Of a stretch of 21,594 nucleotides of DNA, positions 13,203-20,983 are shown piece after piece. The stretch is from an uncultured Alphaproteobacteria bacterium (GTDB lineage Bacteria > Pseudomonadota > Alphaproteobacteria > Rhizobiales > Pleomorphomonadaceae). The position numbers and the translations under genes are program-made. Below the pieces are notes generated by a model. The model saw only the letters and a list, made by a program, of their open reading frames with translations, searched no databases and was not told where the DNA came from. The stretch covers positions 1 through 21,594 of the forward strand of contig CALCDT010000336.1 in assembly GCA_937900425.1 (NCBI GenBank), in the 5' to 3' direction. Each line of letters opens with the position of its first letter. The first letter of the stretch is position 1.

Positions 13203-14702
13203 TCAGAGATAGTTGACCAGAGACAGCTGGTACATGATCGAGGTCGTCTGGTAGCTCGCCTGAAGCTGGGTCTGCAGTTGAAGCAGCTGTGCGCTGACCT
13301 CGTAGGTGTCGGCGTTCTCGATGCCCGAGACCATGTCGACGAGGGCGGCTTTCGTGGTGACGTGGCGCTTTTCAGCAGCGGTCGTCGTCTGGGCGGCGAT
13401 GGCGATCTCGGTGTGAAGGTCCTGCGGGCTGGCCTTGCCGTTCGGGAAGCCGAGGGCGCTGTCGACGCGCTCGGCCAGCGCGGCGTAGCGCGCCTCGTCG
13501 GTGGAGACGCTCTCGTCGAAACTCTCCACCGCCAGCGCCGCCAGCGACTTGACGAGATTGGCGAGGCTCTCCTCGTTGGCCCGGGCGCCGTAGGAGACGG
13601 TGATCGAGGTGTCGATCCGCGCGGTGACGCCCTCGCGCGCCGGCGAGGCGTCGTTCTGGCCGGTGTACCAGATCACCGACGTCGCCGGATCGGCGTCGAC
13701 GAGATCGGTCGCGTCGTAGGCCGAACCGCCCCCGGTGTCGACACGCCTGGGCAGGGCGCCGCCGGCGGTGTCGAAGAAGTTGTCCGCGGCGGCCATCGCC
13801 GAGGCGGCGGCGAGGTCGCTCGCTGCGGTCTTCGCCAGCGCCGCCGTCAATGCCGCGGCGAAGTTGTCCGCCGTCTCGGCCTCCGTCGCCCCGACCACGA
13901 ACTCCCCGCTCGCCGCATCCGGCCCGGCCACCGCCTTCATGGTGATGGTCGAGGTCGACCCGTCCGGGTTGGTCAGCGTGATCGCCATGGATTCGCCGGT
14001 GTTGGGCTGACCGGTGAAGTCGACGACGAGTTCGGCCGGATCGCCCGACACCGAGGCGGCGACGTTGGAGAGGTCGCCCGAGGTGCTCGTCACCGTAAAG
14101 CCGAACACCGAGGTCGCCGGCGCCGCCTTGCCGAGCGTCACCGTCCCGCCGAAGCTGTCCACCGCGAGGCGGCCGAGGCCGTCGGCTCCGAGGTCCGCCA
14201 TCTTGCGCTCGGCGACGTAGTCGGAGAAGCCCGCGAGCGCGTCGGTCCCGTTCATCAGCGTGTCGTAGTCGACGACCGGCTTGCCCGCGGTCTCGTTGCC
14301 GGCGAAGAGGTAGCGGCCGGCGGCGTCGGTGTTGAAGAGGCCGATCATCTCCTGCAGCGCCACCTGGGCGGTCTTCTGCGCCCCGGTCTTGCCATCCGAG
14401 AGCACGACGAAGCTGTTGGGGTCGATCGACGATTTCACCTCCGCCGGGATCTTGCCCATTCGCGTCAGCGCCGTGTCCATCAGCTCGAGCCGGGTCGAGA
14501 CGAGGTCGATCGACGAGGAGAAGGCGTCGAGGGTCGACATCTGCTGGCGGAAGCTGACCGAGAGGCCGCGCTGGGCGCCGAGGCCGGCATAGGTCGTCGA
14601 CTTCTTCTGCGTCGTGAGCTGGACCTGGAGGTCCTCCATCCTGGCGCGCATGGCGCTGATCTGGGAGACGACGGTCGTCGAGGAGAGAGCCGAGACGCCC
14701 AT
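13203..14702 (-). CDS. flgL: Flagellar hook-filament junction protein FlgL
   Basis: FlgL (HAP3) connects the FlgK ring to the flagellin filament. The 499-residue product has flagellin-like coiled-coil ends: SSTTVVSQISAMRARMEDLQ and KKSTTYAGLGAQRG near the N-terminus, LFNTDAAGRYLFAGNE near residue 130, and ENADTYEVSAQLLQLQTQLQ with YQTTSIMYQLSLVNYL at the end. It is longer than canonical FlgL (about 310-350 residues) because of an insert at about residues 195-335 rich in Ala, Thr and Ser, including MAITLTNPDGSTSTITMKA. A strong AAGGAGG Shine-Dalgarno sequence precedes the ATG. The start is 11 bp after the flgK stop, so it is the last gene of flgE-flgK-flgL. It converges on the glutaredoxin-MauE gene. 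Confidence 0.94.
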   Translation of the reverse strand: MGVSALSSTTVVSQISAMRARMEDLQVQLTTQKKSTTYAGLGAQRGLSVSFRQQMSTLDAFSSSIDLVSTRLELMDTALTRMGKIPAEVKSSIDPNSFVVLSDGKTGAQKTAQVALQEMIGLFNTDAAGRYLFAGNETAGKPVVDYDTLMNGTDALAGFSDYVAERKMADLGADGLGRLAVDSFGGTVTLGKAAPATSVFGFTVTSTSGDLSNVAASVSGDPAELVVDFTGQPNTGESMAITLTNPDGSTSTITMKAVAGPDAASGEFVVGATEAETADNFAAALTAALAKTAASDLAAASAMAAADNFFDTAGGALPRRVDTGGGSAYDATDLVDADPATSVIWYTGQNDASPAREGVTARIDTSITVSYGARANEESLANLVKSLAALAVESFDESVSTDEARYAALAERVDSALGFPNGKASPQDLHTEIAIAAQTTTAAEKRHVTTKAALVDMVSGIENADTYEVSAQLLQLQTQLQASYQTTSIMYQLSLVNYL

Positions 14703-14713
14703 GAGGGCCTCCT

Positions 14714-16570
14714 TCAGATGCTGAACAGGGTGTCGATCATGTCCTGGACCGCCTGCATCACCCGGGCGTTGGCCTGATAGGCGGTCTGCAGTTCGATGAG
14801 GCGGGCCATTTCGATGTCGACGTTGACGCCGGTGGAGTCGTCGTAGCGTTCCTGAAGATTGGTGGTGACGATCTGCTGGCCGGCGGCCACGCTCTGCGCC
14901 TGCGACGCCTGGGCGCCCTGGGTCGAGATGATCTGGGTCAGGAAATCGTCGACGGAACCGGAGAACGGCGCCTTGATCGAGCCGATGCCGGTCTTGGCCG
15001 AGAAGGCGACGGTGGTCTGCGTCAGCGCCTCGATCAGCGCCTTCGGCCGGGTCGGATCGGCGCCGGCGGTCGAGCCGGTGAAGTCGACGAGGAGCGAGGG
15101 ATCGGCGGCGACGTCCGGATTGACGACGATGCGGCCGGCAAGGCCCGTCTTCTGATTCTTGCCGTCGATCAGCCCGGTGTAGACGCCATCGCTCGAGGCG
15201 CTGTCGACGAAGAGCGCGAGGGCGGTGTGGCCGCCCTTGGCGTCGGTCACCGCCACCGATGCGTCGAAGGCGGTGATGTCGATCGTTCCCGCCGCGCCGT
15301 CGTCGAGGATGCGGATCACGTCCCCCGACGGATTGGAGACCGAGAAGGACGAGCCGAGCGCCGCCGCGATCTGCGTGGCGATCGAAGCGGCGCCGCCGGT
15401 GATGTCGATGCCGACCACGGTGTCGCCGGCCCGGGCGGTGTAGTCGTCGTCGAGGCTTGCGGTGCCGTCGGTCGCCACGAAGGTGACGGTGCGCTCGACG
15501 CCGCCTTCCTTGTAGGTCAGCGTCAGCGTGTTGCCTTCGAGCAGGTCGGCGGTGTCGAGATCGAATCCCTCCTCCGCGCCGACGGCCACGGCTTCACCGG
15601 CCTCGGTGCGGTTCGACAGCGCCAGTGCCATCTGGCTGGCGAACTCGTCGAGCTGCGCCTGCGCCTTGACCAGCACGTCGTCGCGCATCGAGCGGTAGCC
15701 GGCGATGGCGCCGGACGTGATGGCGTTGGTGGCGAAGAGGTCGATCGAATGGCCGCCGGCCGACACCGCCTTCAGCGTGCCGAGCGTCGACTTCGACGGA
15801 TCGGAACTCCACGCCGATTCCGCGCTGACGACGCCGCGGGCATCGAACTCGAGCCGCACCGGTTCGGCGTCGTAGAGCAGCGCGCCGCCGCCGGTGGCGA
15901 GGGTGATCTTGCCGTTGCCGACCTCGGTGACGCGGACGTCCATCAGCTGGGACAGTTTGTCGATCGCCGCGTCGCGCTGGTCGAGCAGGTCGACCGGAGC
16001 GATCGAATCGTTGTTGGCGGCGACGATCTTCTTGTCGAGCAGGGCGATCTGCTGGAGCAGGTCGTTGGCCGCGCCGGTCAGATCCTTCAGCGCGGTCTCC
16101 GCCTCCTGGCGCAGCGTCTGCACCTGGTCGGTCAGCGAATTGAGGATCGAGGCCAGCGTCGCCGCCGAGGCGACCGTCGTCGCCCGCGTCGTGCCGCTTT
16201 CGGGGGTCGTCGTCAGCGCCTCGAGCGCCGAGGTGAACTGCGAGAAGATGGTCGCGACCGACGCGTCGCTGCCGGGCTGGCCGAACAGCGCGTCGAGCCG
16301 CGTCATCATGTCGGAGCGCACGCCGGTGTATTCGTTGGCGCCGGTTGCCGTCCGCCACTGCTTCTGGACCTGCTCGTCGAGCGCGCGGTTGACCGAGGCG
16401 ATCGAGACGCCGATCGTGACGTCGCCCGCCACCCGCGCCGTGGTGGTGACGCTCTTGCGGGTGTAGCCGACGGTGCTGGCGTTGGCGATGTTGTTGGCGA
16501 CGAGTTCGAGCTCGCGCTGATTGACGTTGAGCCCGCTCAGCGACGTCCTGAGGGCATTCGTTAAGCTCAT
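14714..16570 (-). CDS. flgK: Flagellar hook-associated protein FlgK (HAP1)
   Basis: FlgK forms the first ring of the hook-filament junction on top of the FlgE hook. The 618-residue product has the axial-protein N-terminal motif ELVANNIANASTVGYTRK, a long coiled coil at about 130-220 (QTLRQEAETALKDLTGAANDL), the LLDQRDAAIDKLSQLMDV block, a beta-rich variable centre, and the conserved C-terminus STGVNVDIEMARLIELQTAY with MQAVQDMIDTLF. The ATG at 16570 follows GAGG at usable spacing. It lies 149 bp after flgE on the same strand with no strong terminator between, apart from a short hairpin GACCGG/CCGGTC (16600-16616), and 11 bp before flgL. Confidence 0.96.
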   Translation of the reverse strand: MSLTNALRTSLSGLNVNQRELELVANNIANASTVGYTRKSVTTTARVAGDVTIGVSIASVNRALDEQVQKQWRTATGANEYTGVRSDMMTRLDALFGQPGSDASVATIFSQFTSALEALTTTPESGTTRATTVASAATLASILNSLTDQVQTLRQEAETALKDLTGAANDLLQQIALLDKKIVAANNDSIAPVDLLDQRDAAIDKLSQLMDVRVTEVGNGKITLATGGGALLYDAEPVRLEFDARGVVSAESAWSSDPSKSTLGTLKAVSAGGHSIDLFATNAITSGAIAGYRSMRDDVLVKAQAQLDEFASQMALALSNRTEAGEAVAVGAEEGFDLDTADLLEGNTLTLTYKEGGVERTVTFVATDGTASLDDDYTARAGDTVVGIDITGGAASIATQIAAALGSSFSVSNPSGDVIRILDDGAAGTIDITAFDASVAVTDAKGGHTALALFVDSASSDGVYTGLIDGKNQKTGLAGRIVVNPDVAADPSLLVDFTGSTAGADPTRPKALIEALTQTTVAFSAKTGIGSIKAPFSGSVDDFLTQIISTQGAQASQAQSVAAGQQIVTTNLQERYDDSTGVNVDIEMARLIELQTAYQANARVMQAVQDMIDTLFSI

Positions 16571-16719
16571 CTGCGCCTCGCACCCCTTCGACGTACCGAC
16601 CGGATCGGCCGGTCACCGCCCGCGGCCCCGCCGGCCGGCCGCTGCCGCCCCGGCGGATGGCCGCCTCGCCGCGACGCCGCCCCGAACCCGGGACGATGCC
16701 GCGGCGACGCGCCGATGCG

Positions 16720-18093
16720 TCAGCGGACGATGTTGAGAACCTCCGACAGCATGTCGTTGGCCGTGGAGATCGCCCGCGAGTTGGCCGAGAAGGCCTGCTG
16801 GGTGACGATCAGCTTGGTGAACTCGTCGCCGAGGTCGACGTTGGAGGCTTCCAGCGAGGCGCCGATGATCGAGCCTGACGCTCCCGAGATCGCCGGCCCG
16901 GATTCCTTGGTGGCGGCGAAGGCTTCGCCGTCGAGACGGCGCAGGGCGCTGTCGCCGGCGAAGGAGACCAGCGGGATCGCATAGATCGGCACGGCCTTGC
17001 CGTTCGAGTAGTTGGCGACGACGTGGCCCTGGTCGGAAATCGAGAGGTCGACGAAGTCGCCGGCCGGCAGGCCGTCCTGGGTCAGGTTGCGGATCGTGGT
17101 GGTGCCGTTGGCGTTGTAATACTGGGTCACGCCGCGGGTCGCGCCGTGCTCCAGCTTGATGTCGCCGACGAGGCTGCCGTTGACCGTGAGGTCGGGAATC
17201 GTGATCGAGGTCGCGGTCGCATCGGCGACGCCGCCGGCCGGCGCCAGTGTGTCGAGCTTGCCGTCGGTCGTGAAGGTATACTCGCCGACGTAGCTCCACA
17301 CCGTGTCGGTGTCGGTCGTCGTCGCGGCGTCGGACTGGTAGAACAGGCTCCAGGTCTGGTCGGCGGTCTTGGCCCAGCGGAACTGGACGTTCACCGGCGT
17401 GCCGGTGGAATCGTAGACCGTCAGCGCGCTGCCCGAGATCGAATTCTGCAGGAAATCGTCGACGTCGCCGTAGGTGACGTCGGTGTTGACGTCGCCGCCG
17501 ATGCCGCCCCAGGTGTCGGTCTCGCCGCCGGAACTGACGTAAGGCGTGATCGGCGACTTCGGCAGGTTGAGCGTGTAGTCGATCCGGCCGGTCTTCTCGG
17601 CCGCGACACCCTTGTTGTCGATGTTGATCAGTTCGACGGCGTCGCCGATCGGATTGCCGGTGGTCGGGTCGAGGGCGAGGCCGGCGAGATAGTAGCCGGA
17701 GCCGTTGACCATGTAGCCCTCGTTGTTGAGGGTGAAGTCGCCGCGGCGGGAGTAGACGTTCTCGGTGCTGAAGGTCGAAATGCCGTCGATCTCGCCGGTC
17801 TTCTGGCGGATGACGAAATAGCCGTCGCCCTGGATCGCCATCGACGTCTCGTTGGCGTCGGAGTTGATCGCGCCGCCGATGTCGTTGGTCGCCCGCGCCG
17901 TCGCCCGGACGTTGCCGGCCGACTGGCTCTCGACCCGCCCGCCCTCGCTCGCGACCAGCGACTGGAAGCTGGTGTCGACGCGCTTGTAGCCGGTGGTCTG
18001 GCTGTTGGCGATGTTGCCCGAGATGTTTTCGAGGGCGAAGGACTGGGCGTTCAGACCGCCCACGGATTTGGTGATGGCACTGAGAACACCCAC
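16720..18093 (-). CDS. flgE: Flagellar hook protein FlgE
   Basis: FlgE polymerises into the flagellar hook. The 457-residue product has the rod/hook N-terminal motif ALENISGNIANSQTTGYKR near residues 19-37, then ESQSAGNVRATARATNDIGG and MAIQGDGYFVI, the central hook domain including LTVYDSTGTPVNVQFRWAK, and the C-terminal motif LIVTQQAFSANSRAI with NDMLSEVLNIVR. I chose the GTG at 18093 (VGVLSAITKSVGGLN) because it starts the conserved helix and follows AGAGG with 7-nt spacing; the upstream frame has no family similarity. A consensus sigma-54 promoter lies about 60-80 bp before it. It is the first gene of flgE-flgK-flgL and diverges from the MoxR gene. Confidence 0.96.
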   Translation of the reverse strand: MGVLSAITKSVGGLNAQSFALENISGNIANSQTTGYKRVDTSFQSLVASEGGRVESQSAGNVRATARATNDIGGAINSDANETSMAIQGDGYFVIRQKTGEIDGISTFSTENVYSRRGDFTLNNEGYMVNGSGYYLAGLALDPTTGNPIGDAVELINIDNKGVAAEKTGRIDYTLNLPKSPITPYVSSGGETDTWGGIGGDVNTDVTYGDVDDFLQNSISGSALTVYDSTGTPVNVQFRWAKTADQTWSLFYQSDAATTTDTDTVWSYVGEYTFTTDGKLDTLAPAGGVADATATSITIPDLTVNGSLVGDIKLEHGATRGVTQYYNANGTTTIRNLTQDGLPAGDFVDLSISDQGHVVANYSNGKAVPIYAIPLVSFAGDSALRRLDGEAFAATKESGPAISGASGSIIGASLEASNVDLGDEFTKLIVTQQAFSANSRAISTANDMLSEVLNIVR

Positions 18094-18155
18094 GGCAGGA
18101 CCTCTTCGTTTCACAGGGTCGGGCAGGCGGACCACCTGCGCTCGCCATTGACACC

Positions 18156-18170
18156 GCAAGCGTCGTGCCA
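18156..18170 (-). promoter_or_regulatory. Consensus sigma-54 promoter of flgE-flgK-flgL
   Basis: The minus strand reads TGGCAC-GACGC-TTGC, an exact match to the sigma-54 (RpoN) -24/-12 consensus TGGCAC-N5-TTGC. The predicted start of transcription is near 18145, giving a leader of about 50 nt before the GTG start. Caulobacter hook-operon promoters are also sigma-54 dependent, activated by FlbD. Confidence 0.85.
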
Positions 18171-18260
18171 CTAGTCTTCCATTCTGTTTGTGACGATAAA
18201 ACAATGAGATAGCTGAAGTTCGTCCCAAGCGACCGCAGCACCGGACCCGGCAAGAACATC

Positions 18261-18277
18261 CGAAGCCGGCAATTTCT
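18261..18277 (+). promoter_or_regulatory. 17-bp element shared with the fliX/flgI region (copy 2)
   Basis: CGAAGCCGGCAATTTCT differs from 2536-2552 at one position. It lies about 90-105 bp upstream of the sigma-54 -24 element of flgE, the normal position for an enhancer-binding protein site. It also precedes the MoxR gene on the other side, but the link with a second flagellar control region favours a flagellar function. Confidence 0.42.
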
Positions 18278-18346
18278 TCCCGCCGCTCCGTGAAAGGCGT
18301 GCTCCCCTCGCCTCTCGTCCCGCCCTCCCCCGAAAGGACCTCGCCC

Positions 18347-19192
18347 TTGCGTTTTCGCGGAACCTCGACCTACGTCGCTCCCGACGACCTCGTCGTCGCG
18401 GTCAACGCCGCCGTCACCCTGGAGCGTCCGCTCCTCGTCAAGGGCGAGCCGGGAACCGGCAAGAGCGTGCTCGCCCGCGAGGTCGCCTCGGCCCTCGGCG
18501 CGCCGCTGATCGAATGGCACGTGAAATCGACGACCAAGGCCCACCAGGGGCTCTACGAATACGACGCGATCTCGCGCCTGCGTGACAGCCAGCTCGGCGA
18601 TCCGAGGGTGGCGGACGTCGCCAACTACATCCGCAAGGGCAAGCTCTGGGAGGCCTTCACGGCGCCGGTGCGGCCGGTGCTGCTGATCGACGAGATCGAC
18701 AAGGCCGACATCGAGTTTCCCAACGATCTGCTGCTGGAACTCGACCGCATGGAGTTCCACGTCTACGAGACCGGCGAAACGGTGCGGGCCGAGCGGCGGC
18801 CGGTGGTGATCATCACGTCCAACAACGAGAAGGAACTGCCGGACGCCTTCCTGCGCCGCTGCTTCTTCCACTACATCCGCTTTCCCGATCCGGACACCCT
18901 CACCGCCATCGTCGAGGTCCACCATCCCGGCCTCAAGAAGCGGCTGCTGGCCGAGGCGCTGGCCGCCTTCTTCGAGATTCGCGAGACCCCGGGCCTCAGG
19001 AAACGGCCCTCGACCTCGGAACTACTCGACTGGATCCGTCTGCTCGTGAACGAGGACATCGCCCCGGAAGCGATCCGGGCGAAGGACGCGAAATCGATCA
19101 TCCCGCCGCTGCACGGCGCCCTGCTCAAGAACGAACAGGACGTCCACCTCTTCGAGCGCCTCGCTTTCATGGCCCGGCGCGAGGGGCGCTGA
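18347..19192 (+). CDS. MoxR-family AAA ATPase
   Basis: MoxR-type AAA+ ATPases act as chaperones for cofactor insertion or complex assembly, often with a von Willebrand A (VWA) partner. The 281-residue product starts with the typical FRGTSTYVAPDDLVVAVN block. Walker A is GEPGTGKS at residues 33-40, Walker B VLLIDEIDKAD at about 111-121, and a sensor-1 region IITSNNEKELPDAFLRRC follows. I chose the TTG at 18347 because an AAGGA sits 8 nt upstream and homologues start with an equivalent of MRFRGT; a GTG at 18290 lacks a ribosome-binding site. No VWA partner follows: the next gene is on the other strand with only 10 bp between. The substrate is unknown. Confidence 0.88.
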   Translation: MRFRGTSTYVAPDDLVVAVNAAVTLERPLLVKGEPGTGKSVLAREVASALGAPLIEWHVKSTTKAHQGLYEYDAISRLRDSQLGDPRVADVANYIRKGKLWEAFTAPVRPVLLIDEIDKADIEFPNDLLLELDRMEFHVYETGETVRAERRPVVIITSNNEKELPDAFLRRCFFHYIRFPDPDTLTAIVEVHHPGLKKRLLAEALAAFFEIRETPGLRKRPSTSELLDWIRLLVNEDIAPEAIRAKDAKSIIPPLHGALLKNEQDVHLFERLAFMARREGR

Positions 19193-19202
19193 GCGGGGCG
19201 GC

Positions 19203-20036
19203 CTACCCCGCCCCGACCCGCCGCGCCTGCCAGCTGGACCAGGCGAAGGCCGCGAGGAAGGCGATGGTCATCAGCATGACGATGGTCGGCGCCGGCGCGC
19301 TGTCGATGAAGAAGCTGGCGTAGACGCCGAGGAAGGACGCTGCGACGGCGACGGCGACGGCGACGAGCAGCATTCTCGCGAAGCTGCGGGTCAGCAGGAA
19401 GGCGATGGCGCCGGGCGCGATCAGCATGGCGATGGCGAGGATGATGCCGACCGCCTTCAGCGCCGCGACGATGGTCGCCGACAGCAGCACAAGCAGCCCG
19501 TAGTGCAGCAGCCTCACCGGCAGTCCCACGGCACGCGCCTGCACCGGATCGAAGGCGTGGAGCAGAAGGTCGCGCCATTTGACCGCGAGCACCGCCGTCA
19601 CGGCGACGGCGATGATCCCGGTTTCGGCGACGTCGGCCCAGCCGACGCCGAGGATGTCGCCGAACAGGATGTGGTCGAGGTGAACGTCGGTCTCGATCTT
19701 GGTGTAGAGCACGATACCGAGGGCGAACATGCCCGAGAAGACGACACCCATCACCGTGTCCTGCTTGATCCGGCTGTTGGCGCCGAGATAGCCGGTGGCG
19801 AGGGCGCAGGTCATGCCGGCGGCGAAGGCGCCGATGCCGAGCGGGACGCCGACGATGTAGGCGAGCACCACGCCCGGCAGCACGGCGTGGGAGACCGCGT
19901 CGCCCATCAGCGACCAGCCCTTGAGCACGAGAAAGCAGGACAGCGCGGCGGCCGGCACCGCGACGAGCACGGCGATCAGCAGCGCCAGCTGCATGAACTC
20001 GAAGCGGAGCGGCATCAGGGCGAGGTCGAGGCTCAT
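19203..20036 (-). CDS. sitD: Manganese/iron ABC transporter permease SitD
   Basis: This 277-residue membrane protein belongs to the ABC-3 permease family of Mn/Zn/Fe importers and most resembles SitD/YfeD: LSCFLVLKGWSLMGDAVSHAVLPG near residues 32-55, then SRIKQDTVMGVVFSGMFALG and DVHLDHILFGDILG. Seven to nine hydrophobic segments are visible. The ATG at 20036 overlaps the sitC stop (ATGA) and follows GGGGAGG. It is the last gene of sitB-sitC-sitD in the window and ends 10 bp from the end of the convergent MoxR gene. The choice of Mn or Fe over Zn rests on similarity and on having two paired permeases. Confidence 0.92.
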   Translation of the reverse strand: MSLDLALMPLRFEFMQLALLIAVLVAVPAAALSCFLVLKGWSLMGDAVSHAVLPGVVLAYIVGVPLGIGAFAAGMTCALATGYLGANSRIKQDTVMGVVFSGMFALGIVLYTKIETDVHLDHILFGDILGVGWADVAETGIIAVAVTAVLAVKWRDLLLHAFDPVQARAVGLPVRLLHYGLLVLLSATIVAALKAVGIILAIAMLIAPGAIAFLLTRSFARMLLVAVAVAVAASFLGVYASFFIDSAPAPTIVMLMTIAFLAAFAWSSWQARRVGAG

Positions 20037-20983
20037 CGGCCCGCCTCCCCGCCCTTGCCGGCGACCGCCGAGCTCGGGCCGGCCGTGGTCCTTTCGACCA
20101 TGGACCTGTCGGCCATGGCCAGGCCGACGGCCCCCGCCTTCAGCGCCGCCGCCGCCCGCCGCCGCGCCGCCAGCAGGCCGTGCTTGGGCGCGAGGACGAA
20201 GGCGGCGAGGAAGATCGCGGTCTGCAGCACGACGATGACGCCGCCGGTCGCCCCGTCGAGGAAATAGCTGGCGTAGGCGCCGACGAGGCTGGTCGCCGCC
20301 CCGATCGCGACGCTGATGACGATCAGCCGGGGAAAGCGGTCGGTCAGCAGGTAGGCCGTCGCCCCCGGCGTCACCACCATGGCGACGACGAGGAAGGCGC
20401 CGACGGTCTGCAGCGCCGCCACCGTCGAGGCCGACAGCAGCGTGAAGAAGACGAGCTTGAGCAGTCCGGGGTTGAGGCCGATCGTGCGGGCGTGGCTCTC
20501 GTCGAAGAAGGTCACCATCAGGTCGCGCCATTTGACCGTCAGCACGGCGAGCGAGACGAAGCCGATCACGGCGAGCTGCAGCGTGTCGGCCGGCGTGATG
20601 GCGAGGATGTTGCCGAGGACGATGGTCTGGATGTTCACCGAGGTCGGCGACAGCGACACCATGAACAGGCCGAGGCCGAAGAAGGAAGTGAAGATCAGGC
20701 CGATGATCGTGTCCTCCTTGAGCCGGGTGCGCTGGTTGAGGAACAGCATCGCCCCCGCCGCCAGGGCGCCGGAGAAAAACGCGCCGATCGAGAAGGGCAG
20801 GCCCAGCATGTAGGCCCCGGCCACTCCCGGCACGATCGAATGGGACAGCGCGTCACCGATCAGCGACCAGCCCTTGAGCATCAGATAGGCCGACAGGAAG
20901 GCGCAGACCGCACCGACGAGGGCCGACACCCACATGGCGTTGACCATGTAGCCGTAGCCGAAGGGTTCGAGCAGGAGGCTCAT
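20033..20983 (-). CDS. sitC: Manganese/iron ABC transporter permease SitC
   Basis: This 316-residue ABC-3 family permease resembles SitC/YfeC: an N-terminal EPFGYGYMVNAMWVSALVG, LKGWSLIGDALSHSIVPGVA, TRLKEDTIIGLIFTSFF, a NIQTIVLGNILAI block, FFDESHARTIGL and AMVVTPGATAYLLTDRF. It would pair with SitD in the inner membrane to form the import channel. The C-terminal 35-40 residues after APKHGLLA are an Ala/Gly-rich tail of no clear function. The ATG overlaps the sitB stop (ATGA), and the stop overlaps sitD, so the three genes are translationally coupled. Confidence 0.93.
   Translation of the reverse strand: MSLLLEPFGYGYMVNAMWVSALVGAVCAFLSAYLMLKGWSLIGDALSHSIVPGVAGAYMLGLPFSIGAFFSGALAAGAMLFLNQRTRLKEDTIIGLIFTSFFGLGLFMVSLSPTSVNIQTIVLGNILAITPADTLQLAVIGFVSLAVLTVKWRDLMVTFFDESHARTIGLNPGLLKLVFFTLLSASTVAALQTVGAFLVVAMVVTPGATAYLLTDRFPRLIVISVAIGAATSLVGAYASYFLDGATGGVIVVLQTAIFLAAFVLAPKHGLLAARRRAAAALKAGAVGLAMADRSMVERTTAGPSSAVAGKGGEAGR

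Noticed and set aside
13059..14777. Long plus-strand open frame (572 codons) across flgL
   Set aside because: Antisense to flgL, Arg/Gly/Val-rich, no domain. flgL itself is clear by motifs and operon position.
16613..18925. 770-codon minus-strand open frame across flgE and part of the MoxR gene
   Set aside because: It spans two well-supported genes in a different frame or strand and its sequence is Arg/His/Pro-rich shadow.
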